A stretch of DNA of 64,000 nucleotides from Streptomyces lydicus (GTDB lineage: Bacteria; Actinomycetota; Actinomycetes; Streptomycetales; Streptomycetaceae), in the NCBI RefSeq assembly GCF_004125265.1, contig NZ_RDTE01000001.1, forward strand, positions 372,001 through 436,000, in the 5' to 3' direction. Made by a program: the position numbers and the translations under genes. Shown here one piece after another: positions 52,896-62,120 of this stretch. A model generated the notes under the pieces. It ran no database searches. It had not been told where the DNA came from and was given only the letters and a program-made list of their open reading frames with translations. How positions within the stretch are numbered: the first letter of the stretch is position 1; each line of letters begins with the position of its first letter.

Positions 52896-54110
52896 TCAGC
52901 GTGCGGTGGGGAAGATGACGGGGAGGGATTCCAGGGCGCGGTGGAACGGGCCCGGGCGCCAGCGCAGTTCGCCTTCGGCGACGGCGAGGTCCATTACGGG
53001 GTGGGCGTCCAGCAGGTAGCTGATGGCGGTCTCGGCGATGAGGTAGGCGTGGGAGCGCGCCGGGCAGGTGTGCGGGCCGGCACTCCAGGCCAGGTGGGCC
53101 CGGTTTCCGGCGAGGGCGTCCGCCGCGAGGCCGTGGGTGAGAGCGGGGTCGTTGTTGCACGCCGCCATGGAGATCACCACCGGCTGGTGGGCGGGCAGGA
53201 CAACGTCATCGACCCGGACGGGAGCGGGCGGGTAGCTGATGCAGTAGTTCGCCAGCGGCGGGTCCTGGTACAGCACGGTGTCGAGGGCGTCGCGCACGGT
53301 GGACTGGGCGGCGTGGAGCGCGGTGGAGAAGCCGTCGTCGCTGAGGATCTTGCGGCAGGTGTTGCTGATGAGGTTGGTCACGGGTTCGATGCCGGCGCCG
53401 TAGAGCGTGACGAGCTGATGGGCCATCTCCGTGTCGTCCAGACCGCCGGGGTGGGCCATCATGCGGGAGGTGACGTCGTCGGCGGGCTGCCGTCGTCGCA
53501 GGGCGACGAGGTCGGCGACGGCCTGGCCGAGGACCTGGTTTCCGTGCTCTGCGTCCGTGGTGTTGAAAATGCTCGCCATGCCGTGCGCGATGCGGTCGCC
53601 GATCTCGTCCGGGCAGCCGAGGAGCTTGCTCAGGACCCGGAAGGCGATCGGACGGGCGAAGTCGCCGACGAGGTCCGCGCGGCCGGCGGAGCGGAACTTG
53701 CCGACTGCAGCGCCGGCCACCGCTTCCACCAGGGAGCGCAGCTCGTGCTGGTCTACGGCATCGAGGCTGGAGGTGTTGGCGGCGCGGTAGCGGGCGTGGT
53801 CGTCTTCGGCGCTGCGCAGCGCGTTGGGCCGCCACTCCATCATCGGCCGCACCGGGCAGGTCGCCGGTACCTCCTTCTGCCACACTCGCGGGTCGGCGGG
53901 GAAGTTCCACGGCTCGTTGAGGATGCGCCGGGCCTGGCTGTAGCCGATCACCAACGTCGCCGGGACGCCCGGGGACAGCTCCACCGGCACCAGCGCGCCG
54001 TGGGTGGACCGCATGTGTGCGTAGGCCGCGTGCGGGTCGGCGGCGAACTCCGGCGTGTACAGCGGGAACCGGTCCGACTCAGTTGCCGGGCCATGGGCAG
54101 TGGTGGTCAT
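52896..54110 (-). CDS. Cytochrome P450, CYP157-like, lacking the ExxR motif
   Basis: 404 residues, ATG at 54110 overlapping the GTPase stop (ATGA). Heme ligand region WSAGPHTCPAR, I-helix GAGIEPVTNL. The K-helix, which should hold ExxR, reads DTVLYQDPP. Loss of this otherwise nearly invariant pair is a known feature of conservon CYP157 proteins. It probably binds heme but may act in signalling rather than as an ordinary oxygenase. Confidence 0.85.
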   Translation of the reverse strand: MTTTAHGPATESDRFPLYTPEFAADPHAAYAHMRSTHGALVPVELSPGVPATLVIGYSQARRILNEPWNFPADPRVWQKEVPATCPVRPMMEWRPNALRSAEDDHARYRAANTSSLDAVDQHELRSLVEAVAGAAVGKFRSAGRADLVGDFARPIAFRVLSKLLGCPDEIGDRIAHGMASIFNTTDAEHGNQVLGQAVADLVALRRRQPADDVTSRMMAHPGGLDDTEMAHQLVTLYGAGIEPVTNLISNTCRKILSDDGFSTALHAAQSTVRDALDTVLYQDPPLANYCISYPPAPVRVDDVVLPAHQPVVISMAACNNDPALTHGLAADALAGNRAHLAWSAGPHTCPARSHAYLIAETAISYLLDAHPVMDLAVAEGELRWRPGPFHRALESLPVIFPTAR

Positions 54111-54727
54111 CGCTGGGACTCCATGGGTGCGGCTATGGGCTGCTTGAGCAGATGCTTTACGAGCCCGATGAGTGCGTAGAGCGAGGAGGTGCGATCGCGG
54201 GCATCACAGGTGGTCAGCAGGGTTTCCTCGTCGAGGGCCAGGGCCTGACGCACTTCGCCCTCGTCGTAGGTGGGGGCGTCGGGAAAGGCATTGAGCGCGA
54301 CGGCATACGGGATACCGTGATTTTCCAGCAGCTCCAGGGCGCTGTAGCAGGCGTCGAGCCTGCGGGTGTCGGCCAGGACCAGGCAGCCCAGCGCGCCTTC
54401 CACCAGGTCTTCCCATATCGGCTGAAACCGGGCTTGCCCTGGCAGGCCGAACAAATAGAGCATCAGCTGGTCGCCCAGCTGGAGTCGGCCGAAGTCCATG
54501 CCCACCGTGGTCGCGGTCTTCTCCGGCGTCCCCTGCAAGTCGTCGACGCCTTCACTGTCGACAGTGATCGGTGCCTCCATGCGCAGCGGCGTCACCTCGG
54601 ACACGCTGCCGATCAACGTGGTCTTCCCCACGCCGAAGCCACCGGCCACCACGATCTTGGCCGTGTCCGTCACGGTCTCGGGTACGTAGGTGACCTGGGA
54701 GAAGTCAGAGGCGGGAGTGAAGTCCAT
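54107..54727 (-). CDS. cvnD: Conservon GTPase-like protein CvnD
   Basis: 206 residues, ATG at 54727, overlapping the CvnC end by 23 bases. Walker A GGFGVGKTTLIGSV near 28-41, GMDFGRL and LYLFGLPGQARF in the switch regions, and a late VALNAFPD in the position of NKxD. Conservon CvnD proteins are small Ras-like NTPases that work with CvnA-C at the membrane. Confidence 0.9.
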   Translation of the reverse strand: MDFTPASDFSQVTYVPETVTDTAKIVVAGGFGVGKTTLIGSVSEVTPLRMEAPITVDSEGVDDLQGTPEKTATTVGMDFGRLQLGDQLMLYLFGLPGQARFQPIWEDLVEGALGCLVLADTRRLDACYSALELLENHGIPYAVALNAFPDAPTYDEGEVRQALALDEETLLTTCDARDRTSSLYALIGLVKHLLKQPIAAPMESQR

Positions 54728-55058
54728 CGAGCACCCTTTGCAGGAGTTCAGTTTCGGGCCGGTCGCCGGTGGCCGAGACGGGGAGACCCAGACAGCCGGC
54801 CTCGACCAGCTGGGAGACGAGAATGCGTGCCGTGGAGGGCGGCATCTGCAGGGCGGCGGCGATATCCGCGACGGCGAGGCCGCCGCCCCCCGCCGCGAAC
54901 AGCCGCTGCACCTGCCCGGCGTCCGGCCCCAGGTCGCTCCTGAGGCCGGGGGCGGCAACCACTACGCTCTCCAGCCGCACGTCCGGGCGGGGACGCGCAC
55001 GCCCCCGTGTACGGACGTAGGGTCTGACGAGGTCCGGGTCCCGCCGCGGCCCGGTCAT
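54705..55058 (-). CDS. cvnC: Conservon DUF742 protein CvnC
   Basis: 117 residues, ATG at 55058 in an ATGA overlap with CvnB. RPYVRTRGRARP at the start and a winged-helix-like LAVADIAAALQMPPSTARIL near 65-84 are typical of DUF742, the third conservon member. Confidence 0.9.
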   Translation of the reverse strand: MTGPRRDPDLVRPYVRTRGRARPRPDVRLESVVVAAPGLRSDLGPDAGQVQRLFAAGGGGLAVADIAAALQMPPSTARILVSQLVEAGCLGLPVSATGDRPETELLQRVLDGLHSRL

Positions 55059-55477
55059 GCCCCGCAGCCCCCGCCCGACTCCGGCGTCGTGCGCTGCCGG
55101 GTCCCCAGCCGCTCGTGCAGCCGCGCCGCGAGCTGCTGCATGTTCTGGCTGATCACGCCGACATCCACGTGGGCGCTGGACGTGAGGACCGACAGCACGG
55201 TGTTGTCACCGGCCGCGGTCATCAGAAGGAGGTTGTTGTTGAACTCGACCACCTGCTGGCGCACTTCGCCGCAATCGGTGAAGTCCTTCAACCCCTTGCT
55301 CGACGCACGGCAGGATGCCGTCACCGCGGCGAACTTTTCGATGTACTCATCATCGAGCTTCTTGGTATGCGCCTTGGGCAGGCCGTCCCTGCTCACCAGT
55401 ACGGCAAGCTCGACACCTTCGACAGTGCCGAGCTGCTCGTCCAGCAGCCAGCCCAGCTCATTGCGGATTGTGCGCAT
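55055..55477 (-). CDS. cvnB: Conservon roadblock/LC7 protein CvnB
   Basis: 140 residues from the ATG at 55477; a TTG two codons upstream is possible. LLDEQLGTVEGVELAVLVSR, then DGLP and NNNLLLMTAAGDNTVLSVL are the roadblock/LC7 fold, which in conservons modulates the GTPase-like CvnD. Two bases lie between the CvnA stop and this ATG. Confidence 0.9.
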   Translation of the reverse strand: MRTIRNELGWLLDEQLGTVEGVELAVLVSRDGLPKAHTKKLDDEYIEKFAAVTASCRASSKGLKDFTDCGEVRQQVVEFNNNLLLMTAAGDNTVLSVLTSSAHVDVGVISQNMQQLAARLHERLGTRQRTTPESGGGCGA

Positions 55478-55479
55478 AA

Positions 55480-56823
55480 TCAATCCCTTTCCTCTTCACT
55501 GGTGGTGAGCTCCTCGCGGCCTCGGAGACTTCCGGCCCTCCAGGCCGCGACCACTTCGTGCCGGCCCGGCTGAACCGACGTCACAGCATCCGGGCCGGGC
55601 GAAGGCCGGGGGGAGCGCGTACTGCGCACCCGTTGAGGCAGCCCGCTCGCCGTACTGGCAGCAGCGACCACCGGCTCCGGGGCCGGCTGCGCCCCAGGCA
55701 CGGGCTCCTGGCATGCTGCAGGCAGGGGCTCCGTGCTGGGCGGGGTGGTCAGGAGCTTTTGTGGCAGCGCGATGAGGACACGGGTGCCGCCGTAGACACT
55801 GGGGACCGCAATGTCGACGCGGAAGCCGTAGTGGGCGGCGAGGATCGCAGCCACCCGCAGCCCGGTCTGCGGGTAGGCCCCCAGGCCGGTGATGTCCTCA
55901 CGGTGAACGCTGGACATCACCTTGCGGGCCCACTCCAGCCTCTCACTGTTCATTTGGACCCCGGCGTCGTCGACCGTCACGAAGAGCTCGCTGTGGCCAT
56001 GGGCCAGCGAGACGTGCACGTCAGCCGCCGGCGGGGAGTACCTCAAGGCGTTGTCCAACACGACTGCCAGGGTGAGAATGACGGCTTCCACCGCCCGGCC
56101 CTCCACCGCGAAGGCATCCATCTTGAGATGCTGCACCCGCTGATAGCCGTCGACGCGGCCCATGGCAGCGCGGACCACATCCGTGAGCGTGGTGGCCGGA
56201 TGACGCTTCGAGAGCCTGTCACCGGCCACCACGGCATAGCCGGAAGCCGTCGTCACCATCTGCTGAACCAGGTGGTCGATCTCCTCCAACGTCTCGTACG
56301 CCTCATCCGAAACGTGTCGCCGAACCCCCTCACTGATCCGCTTGCTGAGCTTCGACGCCCGCTGCACGGTGCTGGAGGCGAACGCACGCACCGCGGCCCG
56401 AGCAACGTTCTCCGCCTCCTGCCGGACCCGAGCGACCTCCTGCGCGGCGTCACGCTGCACCTGCTCCAGTTGCTCCTGGGCTGCGCCCTGAGCGACGTCC
56501 AAGGTCAGCATGAGAGAGGACCGGCACTGCCCGGCGAGCAGATCGAGACGGTGGGCAAGCTGGGTGTTCATCAGCGGCGACGGCACCGCAAGAGCAGCCT
56601 GGTGGGCCCCTCCGCCAACGATCTGCGACGAGGCAGTCGTGAGCTCACGCGTCATCAGTTCGACGAGCTGCTCGGCCGCGCGGATCTGCTGCGCCAGCTC
56701 TTCTTTGCCCGCCTTCTGCCGGTCCGCGGTGGCCAGGTGGTGACACGAGCGGTTGTAGTAGTGCACGGCTACGGTGATGGCGACGGCCAGCAGCGCGGTG
56801 AGAATCAGGATCAGCGCGAGCAT
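55480..56823 (-). CDS. cvnA: Conservon sensor kinase-like protein CvnA
   Basis: 447 residues, ATG at 56823 overlapping the GH15 stop (ATGA). One membrane segment at about 2-22, then a long coiled-coil-like region rich in Gln/Glu/Arg (125-200) and an HATPase-like domain (VVLDNALRYSPPAADVHVSL near 258; GLRVAAILAAHYGF near 322). The C-terminus is Pro-rich and flexible. CvnA proteins are histidine-kinase relatives that anchor the conservon complex. Confidence 0.9.
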   Translation of the reverse strand: MLALILILTALLAVAITVAVHYYNRSCHHLATADRQKAGKEELAQQIRAAEQLVELMTRELTTASSQIVGGGAHQAALAVPSPLMNTQLAHRLDLLAGQCRSSLMLTLDVAQGAAQEQLEQVQRDAAQEVARVRQEAENVARAAVRAFASSTVQRASKLSKRISEGVRRHVSDEAYETLEEIDHLVQQMVTTASGYAVVAGDRLSKRHPATTLTDVVRAAMGRVDGYQRVQHLKMDAFAVEGRAVEAVILTLAVVLDNALRYSPPAADVHVSLAHGHSELFVTVDDAGVQMNSERLEWARKVMSSVHREDITGLGAYPQTGLRVAAILAAHYGFRVDIAVPSVYGGTRVLIALPQKLLTTPPSTEPLPAACQEPVPGAQPAPEPVVAAASTASGLPQRVRSTRSPRPSPGPDAVTSVQPGRHEVVAAWRAGSLRGREELTTSEEERD

Positions 56824-58682
56824 CAGGCGACCGCCAGGACCGTGGCGGTAACCGGGGCGTCTGCAACCGCCGGCTCCGCGGCGAGCCGCTTCAGGAGCAA
56901 GGCGGACTGAATCAATCCCATGTGGCTGAAGGCCTGTGGGTAGTTGCCGAGTTGCCGCCCGGCCACGGGGTCGTACTCCTCTGCCAGGAGCCCGAGGTCG
57001 TTGCGCACTTCCAGGAGCCGGTCGAACAGCTCGTGGGCCTCGTCGAGGCGGCCGATGAGCGCGAGCGCGTCCACCAGCCAGAACGAGCACAGGACGAAGG
57101 TGCCCTCGTCCCCGGCCAGGCCGTCCACCCCGGTGCGGTCGCCGGCGGTGAGGTAGCGGCGCACGAAGCCGTCAGCGGTGGCCAGTTCACGGCGGACCGC
57201 CTCCACGGTCCCCACGACCCGCGGGTCGTGGGGAGGAAGGAAGCCGACCCGGGGGATCACCAGCAGCGACGCGTCCAGCTCGGGCGAGCCGTAGGACTGA
57301 GTGAAGGTGTTGCGTTCCTTGTCGAAGCCCTTCTCGCAGACATCCCGGTGGATCTCCTCGCGCAGTTCCTTGAGAGCCGGAAGGTCGGCGTCGAGCGCGC
57401 CGGCCTCGGCGAGCCGGATCGTGCGGTCGACCGCCACCCAGGCCATCACCTTGGAGTGCACGAAGTGCCGTCGGGGACCGCGAATCTCCCAGATCCCCTC
57501 ATCGGGCTCCTGCCAGCGGTCGGCGAGCTGTTCCACGAGGCGCCGGTGCAGGTTCGCTGTATCGCTGCACGGCGCGAGACCGGCCTCGTGTGCGAGGTAG
57601 AGGGTCTCGATCACCTCGCCGTACACGTCGAGCTGCAGCTGATCGGCGGCACCGTTGCCCACCCGGACCGGTGCCGAGTTCTCGTAGCCCGGAAGCCAGG
57701 GCAGCTCCCGCTCGGGCAGATCGCGTTCTCCGGTGATCCCATACATGATCTGCAGGTTCTCCGGATCGCCGGCCACCGTCAGCAGCAGCCACCGCCGCCA
57801 GTCCTTGGCCTCCCGCCAGTGCCCGGTCCCCAGCAGGGCGGCCAGGGTCGTGGAGGAGTCCCGGAGCCAGGCGTAGCGGTAGTCCCAGTTCCGTGTGCCG
57901 CCGGGCTCCTCGGGCAGTGAGGTGGTCGGAGCCGCCACAATGGCGCCGCTCGCCTTGTAGATCAGGGCCTTGCAGGTGAGCACAGACCGGATCACTGCCT
58001 CACGGTGCTGCTGGCACACGGCGTAGGTCCCCTCCGCTGCCCAGCCCTGCCAGAAGGAGAGCGTTTTGGCGAAGGCGGCCTCGGGGTCGGGGACTTCCGG
58101 CGGCGCGGCGTGAGAGGAGGCGTAGGTGAGCGCGAAGGTGGCGCGTTCACCTGCGGCAACGGTGAAGCGGCTCACGATGCCGCCGTCCTCCCTGGTGTGC
58201 TGAACAGGGAGGTCGCACCACAAGGCGTCCGGGCCGGCCGCTGCGACCGTACGCCCGTCCTGCTGGTGGATCCACGGGCTGACCCTCCCGTAGTCCAGGC
58301 GCGGGCGCAGGGTCGAGATCATCGGCACTTCGCCGCTGACGCCGTCGACGATGCGGATCACCTGGGGTGCACCGACGCGGTCGCACGGCGGCATCAGGTC
58401 CGTGACCCGGACACTGCCCGACGTCGTGTGCCACTCGGACTGGAGGACGAGCGACTCACCGTGATACCGGCGCTGGGCCGTCACGTTGCCGGCGATGTCG
58501 GGGTTCGGGGCTATCCGCCAGGTGCCGTGGCTGTCGTTCCCCAGCAGGGCGCTGAAGGCGCTGGGGGAGTCGAAGCGGGGCGTCGGCAACCAGTTGAGGC
58601 CGCCGTCATCGCACACGAGAGCGGCCGTCTGCATGTCGGAGAGGAGGCCGTACTGTTCGATGCGTGGAGGGCGGAAGGTCAT
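56823..58682 (-). CDS. Glycoside hydrolase family 15 (trehalase/glucoamylase-like)
   Basis: 619 residues, ATG at 58682 with GGAGAAAG upstream; the frame extends further upstream without support. The (alpha/alpha)6 catalytic half shows GGTRNWDYRYAWLRDSS near 255, the general-acid region EPDEGIWEIRG near 390 and the general-base region LLAEEYDP near 575, as in bacterial GH15 alpha,alpha-trehalases. No signal peptide, so cytoplasmic. It is coupled to the conservon through an ATGA overlap, an unusual partner for it. Confidence 0.9.
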   Translation of the reverse strand: MTFRPPRIEQYGLLSDMQTAALVCDDGGLNWLPTPRFDSPSAFSALLGNDSHGTWRIAPNPDIAGNVTAQRRYHGESLVLQSEWHTTSGSVRVTDLMPPCDRVGAPQVIRIVDGVSGEVPMISTLRPRLDYGRVSPWIHQQDGRTVAAAGPDALWCDLPVQHTREDGGIVSRFTVAAGERATFALTYASSHAAPPEVPDPEAAFAKTLSFWQGWAAEGTYAVCQQHREAVIRSVLTCKALIYKASGAIVAAPTTSLPEEPGGTRNWDYRYAWLRDSSTTLAALLGTGHWREAKDWRRWLLLTVAGDPENLQIMYGITGERDLPERELPWLPGYENSAPVRVGNGAADQLQLDVYGEVIETLYLAHEAGLAPCSDTANLHRRLVEQLADRWQEPDEGIWEIRGPRRHFVHSKVMAWVAVDRTIRLAEAGALDADLPALKELREEIHRDVCEKGFDKERNTFTQSYGSPELDASLLVIPRVGFLPPHDPRVVGTVEAVRRELATADGFVRRYLTAGDRTGVDGLAGDEGTFVLCSFWLVDALALIGRLDEAHELFDRLLEVRNDLGLLAEEYDPVAGRQLGNYPQAFSHMGLIQSALLLKRLAAEPAVADAPVTATVLAVA

Positions 58683-58912
58683 GTCTTTCTCCGTGGATGC
58701 TCTGAGAGGCGGGCGAGGGGGCGTGGTGTCGGCAACGGTGTCCGCCACGGTCAGGGGGCGGGGCGAACGGCGCTGCAGGTTGTCATCTCGGCTCTGCAGC
58801 AATGCAGTTCAAGGTCGGCCAGAGGCGGCCCGGCGCCGGTGCGACGGCGAGAAGGCGAGCCGCGAAGGAAGCAAGCGAGGAGCGGGGGAGGGGCGGAGCG
58901 TCAAGGCGAGCC

Positions 58913-59803
58913 TCACAGCCCCACACGTCGTGACCAGGCGTCGGGTCGGGAGAGCTCTTGCACCGTCGGTACGCAGCTGCGGTCCCGCCAGATCTTGTTG
59001 AAGCGCTGAACGTCACCCGCGGCCGCGACAGCCGCCTCCACGAACTGGACTCCCGCCGCGTGAAGCTCTTGCCGGTCGTGAGCCGGAGTCCCTCTGGTGT
59101 TCTCCGCCTGCGGGGCGTGCTCGGAGGGGCGCGGGGTCTCCTGGCCGCCGAAGAGGATCTGGGTGACCCGGCGCTCGGCCCACTCAGCGTGGCCCTCCAA
59201 CAGGTGACGGATCGCCTTGCCCTCGACCACGAGGTCCCGCGACAGCGGAGAGACCGGTGCCACAGCCCCGCGGCTGGCCGTGTCCTGGCCCTGGTGGACG
59301 CTCTCGTGGATCAGAACCCTGTACAGGGCCCGCGGGTTGTTTCGAAGAGCAGCCCGGTGCAGGGCGCCGGGGGCGATCAGGGTCTGCGGCGTACCGTCCT
59401 CGGCCGTCACGGTGGCGGCGGGATACGTGGCCCTCTTTCGTGCGTAGTCCTCGGCGTAGTCGGCCCGGATCCGGTCATGCTCGACCAGTTGCTCGGGGGA
59501 CAGCCTCGGCCGCATGGTCGCGGCCTGCAGACGTGCTTGGTCTACGTACGCCAGCATCTCCGCGCGCCAAGCCCGGGGCGACAGGATGCGGAAGCACAGG
59601 TGCGGTAGGTCCAGCCCCGTGACCTGCTCGATGACCGGAGCGGCGCGGACCAGCAACTGCTCGGTCTCGCGAGCCAACCGACGATGGCGCAGGGTGCCGT
59701 TGCACACCTGGACCGACGTGCCGCCATTGTCAGCGAGCCGGCCGGAACCGCAACCGGGTGACCGAGGGAGGTGCCGCAGTGCGGCGCGTAGGGATCGGGC
59801 CAT
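58913..59803 (-). CDS. Zincin-like metalloprotein
   Basis: 296 residues from the ATG at 59803 (no clear ribosome site; the frame extends to 59854). HESVH near 170 gives the HExxH zinc pattern, and EGHAEWAERRV near 200 could give the third ligand, as in actinobacterial zinc-dependent peptidase-like proteins. It may be a peptidase with a cytoplasmic location since no signal peptide is evident. Structured element B lies just upstream. Confidence 0.65.
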   Translation of the reverse strand: MARSLRAALRHLPRSPGCGSGRLADNGGTSVQVCNGTLRHRRLARETEQLLVRAAPVIEQVTGLDLPHLCFRILSPRAWRAEMLAYVDQARLQAATMRPRLSPEQLVEHDRIRADYAEDYARKRATYPAATVTAEDGTPQTLIAPGALHRAALRNNPRALYRVLIHESVHQGQDTASRGAVAPVSPLSRDLVVEGKAIRHLLEGHAEWAERRVTQILFGGQETPRPSEHAPQAENTRGTPAHDRQELHAAGVQFVEAAVAAAGDVQRFNKIWRDRSCVPTVQELSRPDAWSRRVGL

Positions 59804-59854
59804 CGTCGTGTCTTTCGTCGCGGTCGGTACTGAAGGGGTCCGGCGGTGGTGCAT

Positions 59855-60032
59855 GGGCGGGCCCCAGCGCGCCTACCGAACTGGAGCCCGCCCGACGCTG
59901 TCGCCGGCCTGGTGGGCCTGGGCGACAGCGCTTCCTCCCGCCCGGGCGGGAGGAAGCCCACTGGTCACCGGGGTGTCGGCTCCAGTGGGGGTGCTGCCCT
60001 TCACGGGGATCGAGGCAGCGGGAGATGGTCTT
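59855..60032. ncRNA. Structured multi-hairpin element B (candidate RNA)
   Basis: Same five-hairpin order as element A: arms 59855-59867/59881-59893 (one mismatch), 59897-59905/59921-59929, a 26-base palindrome 59931-59956, 59957-59964/59982-59989 and 59993-59998/60014-60019. Stem 2 is GCTGTCGCC/GGCGACAGC here but GCGCCGTCC/GGACGGCGC in A; stem 4 is CCCACTGG/CCAGTGGG here but CCCACCGG/CCGGTGGG in A, so pairing is kept while bases change. It sits between a resolvase-like gene and the zincin gene. The strand is unknown. Confidence 0.6.
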
Positions 60033-60142
60033 CGCCTGACAGAGCAGGCCCGGCCAGGCCATGAGGGTTACGGGAGTTGGCGCGCCGCTCACAGAGGTCA
60101 CCGGCCTTGGCCTTGGAGTCCTCTGCCGCGTCCGTGCGACCT

Positions 60143-60664
60143 TCAGCCGCTATGAGGCCGTAGCGGGACACTGAGGGTGCCCCCACCATCCCCGGCAGGC
60201 AGATAGAGCCCCGCCGGAGGTCCGCCACCGGGTTCAGCACTCCCGGCCTGTACCGCGATCGTCTGCTGGGGGACGGTCTGGTCGGGTGATCGCCCCGGTG
60301 GCGTTCCGTTGCTGCGGGTGCGGGCCGTCGCGAGGAACGCGCCTTGCTGGCGGAGGAGTTCGCGCACGGCATCAAATTCACCCGAGCGCGCCGCGACCAT
60401 TCCGGGGCAGTAGGTGACCACTCCGCGCACCGTGCGGTCCGAGAGGAGCGACAGCACATCGAGCCACCCCTGACGTCCCGCCAGGGGAGCCGTGCGGTCG
60501 ACGTCCGTCACGGTCGCCACGGCATCCCATTCCCGGGTCGTGGCGTACTGGGAGCAGGAGTCGGCGAGGAGTTCGGCCGCGTCGGGGTCGCCGGTCGCGA
60601 TGTACAGGGCGACCGATACCCGGCCGGGCGTATGGGCCGACGGAGTGCGGTGAGCCTTCGTCAT
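60143..60664 (-). CDS. Resolvase-like domain protein
   Basis: 173 residues, ATG at 60664 with AGAGG upstream. Residues 15-125 (VSVALYIATGDPDAAELLAD; GRQGWLDVLSLLSDRTVRGV; FDAVRELLRQQGAFLATART) have the alternating strand/helix pattern of a small serine-recombinase catalytic domain without the catalytic Ser. The C-terminus is low complexity. A similar protein is encoded at 48352-49035. Confidence 0.5.
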   Translation of the reverse strand: MTKAHRTPSAHTPGRVSVALYIATGDPDAAELLADSCSQYATTREWDAVATVTDVDRTAPLAGRQGWLDVLSLLSDRTVRGVVTYCPGMVAARSGEFDAVRELLRQQGAFLATARTRSNGTPPGRSPDQTVPQQTIAVQAGSAEPGGGPPAGLYLPAGDGGGTLSVPLRPHSG

Positions 60665-60735
60665 GCCTCTACTTTCACGGCGCGACGAGGTGAGGTGAAG
60701 ACGCGATCGTAGTAGTTCGCGAAGTTGGCGGGCAG

Positions 60736-60804
60736 CCGACTCCTACGCCCCGTAGTAGTCCGCGATCCCGAAGGCGAGGAAGCGCTATGGAGCGTAGGAG
60801 TCGG
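60736..60804. repeat. Spaced inverted repeat
   Basis: A 13-base inverted repeat (60736-60748 and 60792-60804) with a 43-base spacer that contains GTAGTAGTCCGCG, similar to GTAGTAGTTCGCG at about 60710. It lies between two minus-strand genes and could be a terminator or a binding site. Confidence 0.4.
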
Positions 60805-60808
60805 GCGG

Positions 60809-62014
60809 CTACCGCAGACCGATGGGAACCCCGGCGGCTTCCGCCAGCTTCCTGACCTTGGTCACGGACACGTCCGTCAGGCGCTCGACGATCACGCCGG
60901 GAAGGGCCTGGTGCCGTACCCACCGGGGAGCCATTTCGCACACCTCAGAGAGCTCGGCCGCGGCCGGCTCCCATTCCTTGGTCTCCGTACGGATTAGTGC
61001 CACATCAAGTTTCCAGCGTGCGTGCGTCGACAGGGGAAGGGCGTGGGCATCCAAGTGGGCGCTGTTGATGAGGCGTACCGCCTTGCCGGTCTCGCCGAGC
61101 GCGATGGCTACCGACAGGGCCTGGGTGGTGGCGTATACGGGCCCGTAGGGCTGCCCGTGGCCGCCGCGGGCGTGCTCGCGTCCGAGTCGCGCGGCAACGG
61201 CATGCGCTTGGCTCAGGTACTCGCGTGCCGCGTCCGGCGAGGCGCCGCCCCGGGAGGCGGCGACGGCTGCGTTCATGACCAGCTGCCCATAGACGCTGAG
61301 CTGGTCGGGCTCAGTGTCAGACATGCGCGGCTCGACCTGCGCTGCCGCCATGGATGCCAGACGCACAGCCTTCGCCGTGTGCCCGTCGCGCAGACACACC
61401 CAGGAGTGAGCGGCCATCAGGTGCGCAGCTCGAAGCACATCCCCGGCGCCAACGGCAACTTGATGGCCGTAGGTGATCGCGGAGTACCCCAGGTCACGGG
61501 CCCCCAAGAGGTTCGCGGCCATGCCCGCGGTCAGGTAGGCATCGGCCAGCACCCCGGCCGCCTTCTCCTTTTCAGCGCCGTCGGCATGGTCGTACGTGGC
61601 ACGAGCCTGCGGCAGCAGAAGACCGAGAACGGCACCGAGGTCGGTGTACCCGCCAGTCCAGAACGCCGCATCGGCGCGGCGGGCGGCGGCGCGCAGCTCC
61701 GGGACGGCACCAGGCTCGACGTCAGCGATCCCCAGGGCAGAATCATGGACAGCGGCGGACATGTCCCGCAGGGCAGCTCGCTCGTCCCGCTCCATCGCCC
61801 GGCGCGGAGCCTGCTGGCCCAGGATCACCGAGATGTCCGTACTGAGCCCGGAGGCCAGCCGAAGCAACGATGCGACCCCCAAATTGCCGTTTTGCTCCCC
61901 CTTCCGGACAGTAGCTACTGACAGCCCCGAGCTATCTGCTAGCTGCTCCTGCGTCATGTCGCCGCGCAGCAACTTGATCCGCGTCCCGGTGCTGTGCGCC
62001 GCCCATTGCGTCAT
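60809..62014 (-). CDS. HTH regulator with TPR-like C-terminus
   Basis: 401 residues from the ATG at 62014 with GGGAGGG upstream; the longer frame is unsupported. HTH at about 8-60 (IKLLRGDMTQEQLADSSGLS, then VATVRKGEQNGNLGVASL). The remaining ~330 residues are alpha-helical repeats (AYLTAGMAANLLGARDLGYS; YVYATTQALSVAIALGE-like). Regulators of this design are common in Streptomyces; no target can be named. Confidence 0.8.
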   Translation of the reverse strand: MTQWAAHSTGTRIKLLRGDMTQEQLADSSGLSVATVRKGEQNGNLGVASLLRLASGLSTDISVILGQQAPRRAMERDERAALRDMSAAVHDSALGIADVEPGAVPELRAAARRADAAFWTGGYTDLGAVLGLLLPQARATYDHADGAEKEKAAGVLADAYLTAGMAANLLGARDLGYSAITYGHQVAVGAGDVLRAAHLMAAHSWVCLRDGHTAKAVRLASMAAAQVEPRMSDTEPDQLSVYGQLVMNAAVAASRGGASPDAAREYLSQAHAVAARLGREHARGGHGQPYGPVYATTQALSVAIALGETGKAVRLINSAHLDAHALPLSTHARWKLDVALIRTETKEWEPAAAELSEVCEMAPRWVRHQALPGVIVERLTDVSVTKVRKLAEAAGVPIGLR

Positions 62015-62120
62015 GCCAGTCCCTCCCGTGTAAGTGGCCTGTTCGCACAGTACGCCCGGGTGACCGGTCTTGAAACGAGCTCGTACGCAACAGAGTTGGG
62101 CGAACGGGAGCGAGCAGTCC

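Noticed and set aside
59855..60032. Elements A and B as linear-chromosome telomere sequences
   Set aside because: Telomeres of Streptomyces also hold many palindromes, but these elements are internal, single and flanked by genes, and the typical telomere start sequence is absent.
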